A stretch of DNA of 25,000 nt from Symbiodinium natans. Lineage: Eukaryota > Sar > Dinophyceae > Suessiales > Symbiodiniaceae. Positions 1 to 8,869 of the stretch are shown here, in pieces. The DNA is taken from positions 167,426-192,425 of the forward strand of contig CAJNDS010002421.1 in assembly GCA_905221605.1 (NCBI GenBank), given 5' to 3'. The position numbers were made by a program, and so were the translations under genes. The notes below the pieces were generated by a model, which worked only from the letters and a program-made list of their open reading frames with translations, was not told where the DNA came from and made no database searches. How positions within the stretch are numbered: the first letter of the stretch is position 1; the number at the start of each line of letters is the position of its first letter.

Positions 1-171
1 GCCTCAACCGAGGTTCCTGGTTGCTTATAAGTAGGGCTACAAGGAGGGCAACTATGGTTACAACCTGAACTATTTAGGGTACTTTTCACCGCATGAACCT
101 GACTTTGATTTGTGGATGTGTGATATACCTCTTAAAGAGTATAGGGTTTATGGTTTGGAGGGTTTAGGGTG
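1..171 (+). other. Leading unique island, possible exon fragment
   Basis: Non-repeat sequence before the first telomere-like array. After an AG at about 33-34 the + strand reads without a stop for about 46 codons (GYKEGNYGYNLNY...), rich in Gly, Tyr and Asn, ending at a TAG near 174. It matches no part of the short-chain dehydrogenase that follows and I do not recognise it. It could be an exon of an upstream gene or chance reading. Confidence 0.2.
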
Positions 172-830
172 TTAGTAAGGGTTTTGTAAGGGTTTACTAA
201 GGGTCAACCCCCCTCCAGAAGCAATTAGTGAAGCAGCCCAGATCTTTGAACCCTTACACTTCAATCCCCAGCCCCCCCCCCCCCCCAGGTCAGGGTTCAA
301 TAAGGGTTCCATATATAAGATTTGAAAAAGGGACGAAGAAGGGTTGAATGCGGCTTGAATAAGGGTTGAATAAGGGATGAGTGTTAGAATCACCGTCCGT
401 GGTGCATGTGGTTGCATTTGGCATGAGTTGTTGTAGCAGTAACGGTGCCTCATAAGGGTTCGAGAATGGAGTATGAAGGGTTTGCTAAGGGCTTCACAAG
501 CGTTTAATAAGTGGGTTTATTTTATAAGGGCCTAACGAGCATTTATAAGGGTTTAAATCAGGGTTTAGCAAGGGTTGAATAAGCGTTGAACAGGGGTTTA
601 ATCGGGGTTTCAGAAGGGTGCAAGAAGGGTTTAATCAGGGGGTTTAGGCTTTTTCAGGGTTTATGTTTTTTAGGGTTTAGGGTTTTTAGGGTGTTCAGAG
701 TTTAGGGTGTGTAGGGTTAAGGGTGTTCAGGGTTTAGGGTGTTTAGGGTTTGGGGTTTTTCGGTTTAGGGGTAAGAGTATTTCGGGTTTAGGTCGTTTTT
801 GGTTCAGGGTTTTTGGAATTAGGGTTTTCA
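172..830 (+). repeat. Degenerate TTTAGGG-orientation telomeric repeats
   Basis: About 650 bases of diverged heptamers (TAAGGGTTT, TTTAGGG, TTCAGGG, TTTGGGG) in the G-rich orientation on the + strand, with a short poly-C run near 272-287. Much more mutated than later arrays, so probably older. No coding region seen. Confidence 0.8.
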
Positions 831-1384
831 AGTCTCTACACTCTGGCTCCTCCTAAGCACGTCGGAAAGGGTATGGCTGCTGTCTGCTCCCAGTCTGGTG
901 TCAGGGCAAAAGGCGACACCGAGTCGCAACAATTCGGGTTTATAGAAACTGTATAGCGTTTGTGTCCGGAGTTTTGGGCGGGTTTTGGGCGGCAGTTTTG
1001 GGCGAAAGTTTTGGGCAAGCTATTCCCCACCTTCGGTGTGGGGTTGTTAGATTTTAAACTCAACTCTTCTCCTCGCCTGGAACTCTTCTCCTCGCCCGGT
1101 CTACTCCTAGAGACTCCCTGGAGTGCCCAACCCCAGAAACACCCAGACTCCTGGAGTGCCCACCCCCAGAGACTCCCTGGAGTGCCCAACCCCAGAGACC
1201 CTGGAGTGCTAAGGTGGGGATGTTCGAAGTATAACAGTTGTTGTTGTTGTTTTCTTTATTCAGGGTTTGCGTGCGGAGTTTTGGGGGCGGTTTTGGGCGA
1301 AGAGTCTGGGCGAATTTGCTGCTTACTACTGTTAAGATTCTCGTCCAGCTTGAACAGGTAAGCAGCGGTCCCAACGTTTATAAA
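831..1384. other. Unique island with short GC-rich repeats
   Basis: Non-telomeric sequence carrying two copies of a TTTTGGGCG-rich motif (about 960-1020 and 1262-1320) and a 30-bp minisatellite. Open frames on both strands are low-complexity and overlap these repeats; none resembles a known protein. It lies inside the inferred intron that precedes the first recognised dehydrogenase exon. Confidence 0.5.
1105..1212. repeat. Minisatellite, about 28-30 bp unit, four imperfect copies
   Basis: Repeats of GACTCCCTGGAGTGCCCA followed by ACCCCAGA, with one unit shortened and the last truncated. The core CTCCCTGGAG is nearly self-complementary. Confidence 0.75.
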
Positions 1385-1440
1385 AAGTAGAACCCTAAAC
1401 CCTCAACCCTGAACCCTTAGAATCCAAAACCCTAAACCGT
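1385..1440 (-). repeat. Short CCCTAAA array
   Basis: Several diverged CCCTAAA/CCCTCAA heptamers immediately before the first recognised exon of the split dehydrogenase gene. Confidence 0.8.
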
Positions 1441-1451
1441 ACCCCCCCGAG

Positions 1452-1502
1452 GCTTCGAGAGGCTTTCAAAACTATTGGTGCCTCCTTATTATTTTTATTT
1501 TT

Positions 1503-1563
<61 letters not shown>

Positions 1564-4500
1564 CGGTTGCGGCGGGTCTTGGGGGGTGGGTACTGCGGCG
1601 GGTTTCGGTTTTTGCTTTGGTGACGGCTCGGTTTAGGGTTCAGGGTTCAGGGTTCAGGGTTCAGGGTTTGGGGTTTAGGGTTCAGGGTTTAGGGTTTAGG
1701 GTTTAGGGCTAGCCCGAAGACCCAAACTCGGTGGTCGAGGTGAACAACGCGGGCGTCGCGACCCAGTTTCCGCACAGTCTGACCCGAGATGGTATCGAGA
1801 CCACTTTCCAGGCTTCCTTCTTTTGGGGTTGAGGGTTTAGGGTTTAGGGTTTAGAGCTGGGGTGGGAGGTTTGGGAGGTTTGGGAGGTTTGGCAGGTTCA
1901 GACTTTGGGGGTTTCGGGCTTAGGGTAGCTTAGGGTTTGGGGTCCTGCTGCTTCTTCTGTTCGATTTGCGTTAAAGTCCCCTATAAGGCCCTGAGCGCGA
2001 AATCCTAAACCTTCTGACGACTGATTTTCAACCCCTAGTGCTAGTGTCAAAGATCTTCTAGACCTTGGAAAATTTATAGGTATCAATGCTCAGCAGCCAA
2101 AGCTTGAAATTTTAGTAGCTTCGATTCAGACATCTTGGCTCTGTTTTTTTTTCAAATCGGACGTAACAGAATGATTTATCATACACAACAATTTGAATCA
2201 TAGCCAAATTCAATGGGCAAAGAATATTTTAAGTGCTATGGCTATCCTTTGCGGAGTGGTTCGGAGGCCATGCCGGGATAATGAAGACGTTGATCAAAGC
2301 GAGAAATCATTTTGTGTGGCTTGGCATGTGTAAGGATGGAGCCTGAGGATCTTGGGTTTCAATAGGCCCAAGCTTGCGGAGACAGGGGTAGCTCTCTGAC
2401 TTACGTACATATAGTACGCCGCCCGGAGAACAAGGACCCAAAGAGGATTTCGGGTTTAGGGTCTAGAGTTTAGGGCACCCGTTTTTAGAGAACTGCCCAT
2501 ATTGATGGTTCATGGTCTTCCGCTGTTCAAGACTCAGGGCCTCGCGCTTTAGATACATGAAAGTTCCAGGGGCAGGGCACCCTCAAGCCAGAGTTCAAAG
2601 GTTCAGGGTTCAGGGTTCAGGGTTCAGGGTTCAGGGTTTAGGGCTTAGGGTTTAGGGTTTAGGGTTTAGGGTTCAGGGTTTAGGGTCCCAGCCCTGGCCG
2701 GGAGGTTAACTTCCTGAGCCACTTCCTTCTCACGACTCGCCTGCTGCCACTTCTGGAAAGATCGTCTCCTTCGTTCCCCGGCGGTAGTTGGGGCTAAACC
2801 CTAAACCCTAAACCCTAAACCCTAAACCCTAAACCCTAAACCCTAAACCCTAAACCCTAAACCCTAAACCCTAAACCCTAAACCCAAAACCCGAAACCCT
2901 AAACCCTAAACCCTAAACCCTAAACCCCAAACCTTGAACCCTAAACCCGAAACCCTATAAACCAACCCTGAGGCGGCTAGTTCACCTCACGTCCGGCGCA
3001 CACCGGGGCGCGCCCGCCGACGGCGTGCCCCTCTCGCTAGAAGGCGGAAGCTCCCCAAATCCTAAACCCTAAACCCTAAATCCTAAACCCTAAACCCTAA
3101 ACCCTAAACTCCTTCAACATGAAGACTGACCCCCCAGCAAAGGCAACCCTGTGTCCCCCAGGTTTCAGCGTGTTTTGGGGTTTGTGTACAATCCATCTCT
3201 GCGCTCCCCCGTGTGCTCCACCGCGAGGCATCAACGACAAGGACGCCATGGGCCCCTACGCCACTCTTGTCTGGCCAGTCCCAGAGACCTCAACCCTAAA
3301 CCCTGAACCCGAAGCCCTAAGGAATCAACCCAAAACCCCTCAACCCTAAGCCCTAAGTCGCTTAAGTCGCTCTTTGGGTGAGCGCTTTCTTAGGAAGATG
3401 CGGTCGACCCGAAACGGGAATTGCCACGCCCCAAATTTAGGAGCCTCCGGCTCAGCGGTGGGTTTTGTGAAAGGAGCCCTACCCCCCTTGGTGAACCCTA
3501 GACCCCCGAAACTGCCTGAAATCCCAAACCTTACACCGGTGAAGTGCCAAGGCAAGATATGGCATGGCCAAGTTAGCCAACCTCCTCTTCTCCCAAGAGA
3601 TTGACAGGCCTTCAGGGTTTAGGGTTTGGGGTTTGGGGTTTGGGGTTTAGGGTGTAGGGTTTCGGGTGTAGGGTTTAGAAGAGAAGGCAGCGCTTTCGGA
3701 TTTTGGAACGAGACCCCCCCCCCCCCCCCCCGTCGCGCACGGCAACAAAACTGACTAAACTTTCAAAATTCAACCCCGTAACCCACCGAACCCTGCACCT
3801 CCAAAATCCCTCTAAGTTCCTCAAGCTCCTCTCCCAAACTTGCTTTATCCCCCCAACCTTGCACCCAAACGCCCTAAACCACTAAACGCTAAACCCTAAG
3901 CCCTAAACCCTAAACCCTAAACCCTTGACCCTAAACCCCAAACACTTACTAAACCCTACACCTTAAACCCCCAACCCCGAACCCTAAACCCTAAACCCTA
4001 AACCCCAAACCCTAAACCCCAAACCCAAAACCCTAAACCCTAAACCCTAAACCCTAAACCCCAAACCCCAAACCCCAAACCCTTTGCTTCACAGGCGTTT
4101 CGGCCAGCTCGGACTCTACAGCAACGCGGTGCATCCGGGTGTGGTCGCGACGGAGCGCTCCGGGGGGTGCGAAGGGTTCAGGAGGTGGGGTTTAGGGTTT
4201 AGGGTTTAGGGTTTGGGGTTTGGGGTTTGGGGTTTGGGGTTTGGGGTTTAGGGTTTAGGGTTTGGGGGTTTGCGGGTTTGGGGTTTGGTGTTGCTGGTTT
4301 GTAGGGCTTATAGGGTTTATGGAATGTAATTATGGGTTTGTTTTGGGGTTTGTAGGGTCTGACAGGGTTTCGATGGGGTGAATAGGGTTGAAGGGGTTGA
4401 GGCTTTTCGGGTCTTTGAAGGGCTTTGTAGGGTCAGTAGTTTCCTTTGGCCTAAAACCCAAACTCAAAATCCGTACCGAAACTCTCAATCCCTAAACCCA

Positions 4501-7500
4501 AAACTCTGAACCCCAAACCCTAAACCCTAGCCCTAGACCCTAGACCCCAAGCCCTAAGCCCTAAGCCCTAAGCCCTAAACCCTAAACCCTAAACCCTAAA
4601 CCCTAAACCCTAAACCCTAAACCCTAAACCCTGTGTCCCTGCACCCCCAGGAGATGCTGCGGAGGGACAACTTCGAGGCTTCAAATAACCCCAAACCCTA
4701 AACCCTAAACCCTAAACCCTAAACCCTAAACCCTAAACCCTAAACCCTAAACCCTAAACCCTAAACCCTAAACCCTAAACCCTAAACCCTAAACCCTAAA
4801 CCCTAAACCCTAAACCCTAAACCCTAAACCTCTCTTTCTGTATTTTTTATATATATATTTTTTATATATTTCAACCCTATAATCCTTCGTGGCTAAGGGT
4901 CATTTCTTCGTGGCTAAGGGTCATTTCTTCGTGGCTAAGGGTCATTTCTTCGTGGCTAAGGGCAATTTTCTCGCTAAGGGCAATTTCTTGGTCGCTAAGG
5001 GCCATTTCCTGGGCGTTAAGGGTCATTTAAGGGTCATTTCTTCGTGGCTAAGGGTCATTTCTTCGTGGCTAAGGGTCATTTCCTTCGTGGCTAAGGGTAA
5101 TTTCTTCGTGGCTAAGGGTAATTTCCTTCGTGGCTAAGGGTAATTTCTTCGTGGCTAAGGGTAATTTCTTCGTGGCTAAGGGTAATTTCCTTCGTGGCTA
5201 GGTCTATGATATCTTCTTTGGCGTCCCCCCGCTCCCCCCGCCACCGGCCTCCACCCCCCCTCACCCCCCCCCCCACCCCCCCCCCAGCCCCCGACGCCAC
5301 CCCCACCCCAACCCTTTTTCTTGTAATGCTCATCTTTGTGTGATGCAATGCGGATTTTTAAGAACGAATTTGTTCTTTAGCCGTAGTCTTCGTTGAAAAG
5401 AACTTTTGTATGAAGATACTTTATATATGGTTTCTTAATGTTATGGGATTCTCTGGGTGGGTGGGTGTTATATCCAAGCCGTAAATATAACACTACCATA
5501 AAATTGCTCGATCCGGAGCTGCTGAACCCTAAACCCTAAACCCTAAACCCTAAACCCTAAACCCTAAACCCTAAACCCTAAACCCTAAACCCTAAACCCT
5601 AAACCCTAAACCCTAAACCCTAAACCCTAAACCCTAAACCCTAAACCCTAAACTCAGGGCCTAGGCCGCCCCCCTACGTTGGGGGGCGGCGCTTAAGCCC
5701 TTCAAACGAGGACGTTTTATGGAAAGTAAGCAGTTGGCTTGAGTTTAGGCTTAAATCCTAAAAGGTTTGGGTGGCTTTGCCGCCTCGGACGGCGTGGGGT
5801 GGGAGAAAGTGTTAGATGGCCTTCCACAATCGGGCCAAAGCTGCTCTTCGCGCCTCACGAAGCTTTCGAGCCTGTTCCAAACCTAACCTTCACAGCATCT
5901 ACGCCCGACCAGCAAACCCTAAACCCTAAACCCTAAACCCTAAACCCTCAACCCTCAACCCTCAACCCTCAAGATCAAATAAATGGAAATTGTATGTGGT
6001 CTCATTTGAATTTTCCAAGTCATTTGTCTAAACAGCTGACAAGCTGAGTTTAAGTAAATGAATCCAAAACACTTCTGCTGCCAAATGCTCAATTTACTTG
6101 AACCTCTCCCCTCCCCCCCTCCCCTCCCTCCCCCCCTCCCCTCCCCCTCCCGCCCCTCCCCCTCACCTCAGGGACGTGAAGGACACGGCGAGGTTGTTGG
6201 GCATTTCTCCGTCCCTGGCCCAGACTGTTCTCACTCAATCAGGTTTGCCTTTGATCTTCCCTTTGCAGGTTAGATGTGACCTGGGACCAAATGGGGGACA
6301 AAGCATCGAGCCCATAGAAACATTTTTCACCGCCCGCTGCAGTGCGTACACGGCCAGATGTTCCATTTGAATCTCAATTTCTTCGCCCATTCCCCCGCAC
6401 TCTATATTCGATATTCCATTTGAATATTAAATTCATCGCCCATTCCCCCCCCCCGCCCCCCCCTGCCGCACCACCCTCCACCCACCCCCTTGCCCCCCTC
6501 CCCACGCCGACCCCTAAACCCGAATATCTAAAAAAAACTTTCGCTCAAAACTTTCGCTCAAAACGTTTCGCTCAAAACGTTATTGGGACCCAAACCCTAT
6601 ACAATTTCTATAAACCCTAAACCCTACACCCTAAACCCTAAACCTAAACCCTAAGCTCTAAACCCTAAACCCGACACCCTAAACCCTAAACCCTAGACCC
6701 TAGACCCTGAACCCGACACCCTAAACCCTAAACCCTAAACCCTAGACCCTAAACCCTAAACCCTAAACCCTAAACCCGAAACCCTAAACCCGAAACCCTA
6801 AACCCGAAACCCTAAACCCGAAACCCGAAACCCTAAACCCGAAACCCTAAACCCTAAACCCTAAGCCCTAAACCCCAAACGCTAAACCCTAAACCCTATG
6901 AACCCTAAGCCGCAGGCCATGTTGGGCCCTCTCCTGGGCGCTTGGGCTTTTCGCGCCGCGCAGCTGCGGAATCGTCTCTTTGCCTATGGCGCAGGGGAGG
7001 CCCAACCTGGGCTTGGGGTTTCGGGTTTAGGGTTTAGGGTTAAGGGTTTAGGGTTTAGGGCTTAGGGATTAGGGTTTCGGGTTTAGGGGTTTAGGTTGAA
7101 GGCCTTTAGGGCTTTGAGGGCTTTAAAGCGGTTTTGGGGTTTAGGGTTTAATGAGGGTTTCGGGGTTTGGAGCTCGGGTTCTGAGAGCGTGGCGACCTGT
7201 TCTCCCCTTTCAGGGTTTAGGGTTTATGGGCTAGGGTTCAGCCATCATCGGAGTTGCAAGCTGCACTTCTTTTTGCGTATGCAGGCAGCTAAACCCTAAA
7301 CCCTCGACCCTCAACCCTAAACCCTAAACCCAGAAGGCCCTAAACCCTTCTCCTGTAGGCCGCGCTCAACCTGCTCTTCTGCGCAGCCTCGCCCATTGTG
7401 GAGGACTTGCGCGAGCTTGGGGTTTAGGGTACGGGGGCAACCGAAAGGGGAAAAAGAAGAATCTCAACCCTCAACAGTCGCCTATATGGATTCCCCAGAA

Positions 7501-8775
7501 AGAACCAGAAAACAGACCAACCCACAGGGTTACAATACCGAACCACCAAGAGGGAAAGGGAAGGACTCCTACTTCCAAACCCCAAACCCAGGCGCTCTAA
7601 CTTTTCAACTGCTAGCGGATGGATCCAGGCCATCCTTGAGCCAAAGATCCCCGGGTGCATTGACCGTTTTCTTTAAACCTCCATACAATTCCTGAATACA
7701 ACCTGCAGCTCCGCATAGGGTTTAGGGTTTGGGGTTTCGGGTTTTGGGGGGTTGCCATCCAAGTTTCCTGACGCCCGACTTGTGGACGTTTCATGTTCAA
7801 TTATCCCCCCCCCCCCCCCAAAAAATGCAAAGAGCATGGAGCCCTGTCCTGCAGTTGCAAGCCCTTCGTGGCAAGCTCATCGTGCCCATCGCAACCGCAT
7901 ATCCGCCCCTTGGCAGCGTTTCCCTCCGCCCTAAACCCCCTGCGCTCCCCCTCCCACCCTAAACCCTAAACCCTAAACCCGAAACCCTAAACCCTAAGCC
8001 CTAAACCCTAAACCCTGAACCCTAAACCCGAAACCCTAAACCCTAAGCCCATAGCAACCCGAAGGCCTAGACCCTAAACCCGAAACCCTGAACCCCTAAC
8101 CCTAAACCTTAACCCGCAAACCCCCTTTCGAAGTTGAAACGGACGACGAGCTGATCCTATTTGGCATTTTCTCTAAATTATGGGCGCTTGGTGGGTGTCC
8201 TATATAAATCTTGGCAATGGCTCCGTATCATGGGCGGATCCTCAAACCCTAAACCCTAAACCCTCAACCCGACACCCTAAACCCTAAACCCGAAACCCGA
8301 AACCCCAAAACGGCACATAACTTCGTTCGTAGAGAGTGAAGGATTAGGGGGTCTGTGCAAGGACTATTTCATAGCGACTGTCCTTCATTTCCTACAGGCC
8401 CGAAACCTTAAGCCTTAACCTGGTTAACCTTAAACCCTAAACCCTAAACCCTCAGCCCTAAACCCTAAACCCTAAACCCTAAACCCTAAACCCTAAACCC
8501 TAAACCCTAAACCCTAAACCCTAAACCCTAAACCCTAAAGCCTAAACCCTAAACCCTGAACCCTAAACGCTAAACCCTACACCCTAAACCCTACACCCTA
8601 AACCCTAAACCCTAAACCCTAAACCCTAAACCCTAAACCCTAAACCCTAAACCCTAAACCCTAAGCCCTGAACGAATCAAAGCCCGCAGTACGTTCCAGG
8701 CCCCGCCACGCTCAAGCCTTCAACGACGAGTTTGCAAGACGTCTTTGGGAGTTCAGTGTCTTGGTAGCCTGCAAG
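1452..8775 (+). CDS. Split short-chain dehydrogenase/reductase gene with telomeric-repeat introns (partial, N-terminus missing)
   Basis: NAD(P)-dependent oxidoreductase of the SDR superfamily, closest in motif style to retinol-dehydrogenase/WWOX-like members; substrate unknown. Inferred exons: 1452-1477, 1740-1811, 2705-2783, 2981-3043, 3228-3259, 3552-3607, 4095-4152, 4651-4677, 6916-6999, 7359-7421, 7855-7912 (or 7917) and 8690-8775. All junctions keep phase except the last, whose donor is ambiguous. In order they give FERLSKLL, VNNAGVATQFP, TRDGIETTFQ, VNFLSHFLLTTRLLP, HLTSGAHRG (catalytic Ser), YGMAKLANLLF (YxxxK), NAVHPGVVATE, a helix-rich exon, AALNLLFCAASP, GKLIVPIA and FARRLWEFS. About 234 codons are present; the family usually has 280-330, so the TGxxxGIG exon or exons are missing, probably upstream. 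The 3' end may be a TAG shortly after 8775 in the telomeric repeat. Donors are GT, GC or GA, as known in dinoflagellates. SDR identity is near certain; exact exon edges are inferred. Confidence 0.85.
1505..1563 (+). repeat. Poly-G tract, 59 G
   Basis: Uninterrupted run of G between a T-rich stretch and a GGC-rich stretch, inside the first intron of the dehydrogenase gene. The glycine-rich open frame across it is an artefact of the homopolymer. Its length may be unreliable in the assembly. Confidence 0.95.
1633..1708 (+). repeat. TTTAGGG/TTCAGGG array
   Basis: About ten heptamers in G-rich orientation, starting with TTCAGGG variants and ending with perfect TTTAGGG, just before the NNAG exon. 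Confidence 0.9.
1740..1811 (+). other. SDR exon with NNAG motif
   Basis: After a GAG acceptor the frame reads VNNAGVATQFPHSLTRDGIE then TTFQ. NNAG ends beta-strand 4 of the SDR fold and helps stabilise the sheet and active site; T-x-DG-x-E-x-x-F is typical of retinol-dehydrogenase-like SDRs. The exon ends at CAG before a GC donor, and the family's next residues (VN-x-L-x-HF) begin the next exon 0.9 kb downstream. Confidence 0.85.
1812..2704 (+). other. Intron with TTTAGGG arrays and an AT-rich core
   Basis: GC...AG intron between the NNAG and VNFLSHF exons. It holds short TTTAGGG arrays at about 1828-1852, 2450-2475 and 2598-2693, and unique AT-rich sequence at about 2000-2440 in which I see no gene. 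Telomeric repeats here are in G-rich orientation only. Confidence 0.6.
2794..2960 (-). repeat. CCCTAAA array
   Basis: More than twenty tandem heptamers, mostly perfect with a few CCCAAAA, CCCGAAA and CCCCAAA variants at the 3' side. It forms most of the intron between the exons at 2705-2783 and 2981-3043. Confidence 0.95.
3044..3227 (+). other. Short intron with CCCTAAA repeats
   Basis: GC...AG intron holding CCCTAAA heptamers (3058-3112) and about 110 bases of unique sequence. An ATG at 3119 opens a 76-codon frame, but only its part from 3228 fits the dehydrogenase, so I do not treat that ATG as a start. Confidence 0.55.
3552..3607 (+). other. SDR catalytic exon (YxxxK)
   Basis: Reads ARYGMAKLANLLFSQEID plus two bases. 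Tyr and Lys of YGMAK are the proton-relay residues of SDRs. The previous exon (3228-3259) supplies GINDKDAMGPY, so the joined text is a normal SDR active-site region. The donor is GC, and the next exon begins with G to complete an Arg codon. Confidence 0.85.
3608..4094 (+). other. Intron with facing TTTAGGG and CCCTAAA arrays
   Basis: Starts with TTTAGGG/TTTGGGG heptamers (3615-3677), then a unique part with a poly-C run (about 3714-3731), then CCCTAAA/CCCCAAA heptamers (about 3870-4083) up to the CAG acceptor. The two arrays are inverted copies and could pair in the transcript. Confidence 0.75.
4095..4152 (+). other. SDR exon with the HPG motif
   Basis: Reads RFGQLGLYSNAVHPGVVAT after completing the Arg codon. 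PG-x-V-x-T downstream of YxxxK is the usual cofactor-contact turn in SDRs, and HPG-x-V-x-TE is typical of the retinol-dehydrogenase-like branch. The next exon continues EMLRRDNFE. A GA donor is inferred from the repeated GAG at both junctions. Confidence 0.85.
4153..4650 (+). other. Intron with facing TTTAGGG and CCCTAAA arrays
   Basis: TTTAGGG and TTTGGGG heptamers (4187-4290), a diverged G-rich middle, then CCCTAAA arrays (about 4450-4633) before the CAG acceptor at 4649-4650. No coding region seen. Confidence 0.7.
4690..4830 (-). repeat. Perfect CCCTAAA array
   Basis: About twenty consecutive perfect CCCTAAA heptamers, followed by a T/A-rich stretch with TATATATAT. Confidence 0.97.
4884..5205 (+). 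repeat. 21-bp tandem repeat (AAGGGTCATTTCTTCGTGGCT)
   Basis: About fourteen imperfect copies, some shortened, with CATTTC changing to AATTTC towards the 3' side. Because the unit is seven codons it creates a repetitive open frame (VAKGHFF units) that is not evidence of a gene. Confidence 0.92.
5523..5653 (-). repeat. Perfect CCCTAAA array
   Basis: About eighteen perfect heptamers between an AT-rich unique stretch and a GC-rich palindromic island. Confidence 0.97.
5665..5690. repeat. Perfect GC-rich hairpin
   Basis: GCCGCCCCCC and GGGGGGCGGC are perfect 10-bp arms around the loop TACGTT. A second palindrome, GGCCTAGGCC (5658-5667), overlaps the left arm. It sits at the edge of a CCCTAAA array. 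Confidence 0.85.
6171..6250 (+). other. Orphan exon-like island
   Basis: After a long pyrimidine tract and CTCAG, one frame reads DVKDTARLLGISPSLAQTVL then TQS, a plausible amphipathic helix pair, before a GT donor-like GTTTGCC. Entry and exit phases do not fit the flanking dehydrogenase exons, so it may be an exon copied from elsewhere, an exon of another gene, or chance. It vaguely resembles UBA-like helices of Ariadne-type ubiquitin ligases; I would not assign it. Confidence 0.3.
6600..6905 (-). repeat. CCCTAAA array with alternating CCCGAAA variants
   Basis: About forty heptamers. Between about 6765 and 6850 CCCTAAA and CCCGAAA alternate, giving a 14-bp higher-order unit; elsewhere CCCTAGA, CCCGACA and CCCTACA variants are scattered. 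The pattern points to local duplication rather than fresh addition. Confidence 0.9.
7000..7358 (+). other. Intron with facing telomeric arrays
   Basis: TTTAGGG-type repeats (7014-7100, 7135-7165, 7210-7240) come first and CCCTAAA-type repeats (7290-7330) last, with unique sequence between. It separates the exons ending FAYGAGE and starting AALNLLFCAAS. No other coding region supported. Confidence 0.65.
7422..7854 (+). other. Intron with few telomeric repeats
   Basis: Single TTTAGGG/TTTGGGG heptamers at the start (7423-7430) and at 7718-7745, a unique A-rich middle, and a poly-C run (7805-7819) before the GCAG acceptor. Overlapping open frames on both strands show no family motif. Confidence 0.5.
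7918..8689 (+). other. Intron with CCCTAAA arrays
   Basis: CCCTAAA and CCCGAAA repeats at 7955-8110, 8242-8305 and 8430-8670, separated by two unique islands (about 8115-8240 and 8310-8410) in which I see no firm coding. It ends at CCCGCAG before the last recognised dehydrogenase exon. Confidence 0.6.
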
Positions 8776-8830
8776 GTAGAGGGTTTAGGGTTTAGGGTTT
8801 AGGGTTTAGGGGCTTAGGGTTTGGGGCAGC
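8776..8830 (+). repeat. Short TTTAGGG array
   Basis: Directly follows the GTAGAG after the last recognised dehydrogenase exon. If translation continued it would stop at a TAG within these repeats. Confidence 0.85.
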
Positions 8831-8869
8831 GGGTTCACGGTTTTGGGTTTTTTGGGTGTTGGTTTAAAC

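Larger units (their letters stand above)
4678..6915 (+). other. Large intron, 2.2 kb, with several repeat classes
   Basis: Lies between the EMLRRDNFE exon and the AMLGPLLGAWAF exon, which join in phase 0. It holds CCCTAAA arrays (4690-4830, 5523-5653, 5915-5965, 6600-6900), a 21-bp tandem repeat, C-rich tracts near 5225-5310 and 6108-6165, a perfect hairpin at 5665-5690 and an exon-like island at 6171-6250 whose phases do not fit the dehydrogenase. Telomeric repeats are in CCCTAAA orientation only. Confidence 0.55.

Noticed and set aside
1503-1706. Glycine-rich 67-codon frame over the poly-G
   Set aside because: Produced by the homopolymer and TTTAGGG repeats.
4889-5137. Repetitive 82-codon frame (VAKGHFF units)
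   Set aside because: A 21-bp tandem repeat is always open in one frame; it lies in an intron and has no family match.
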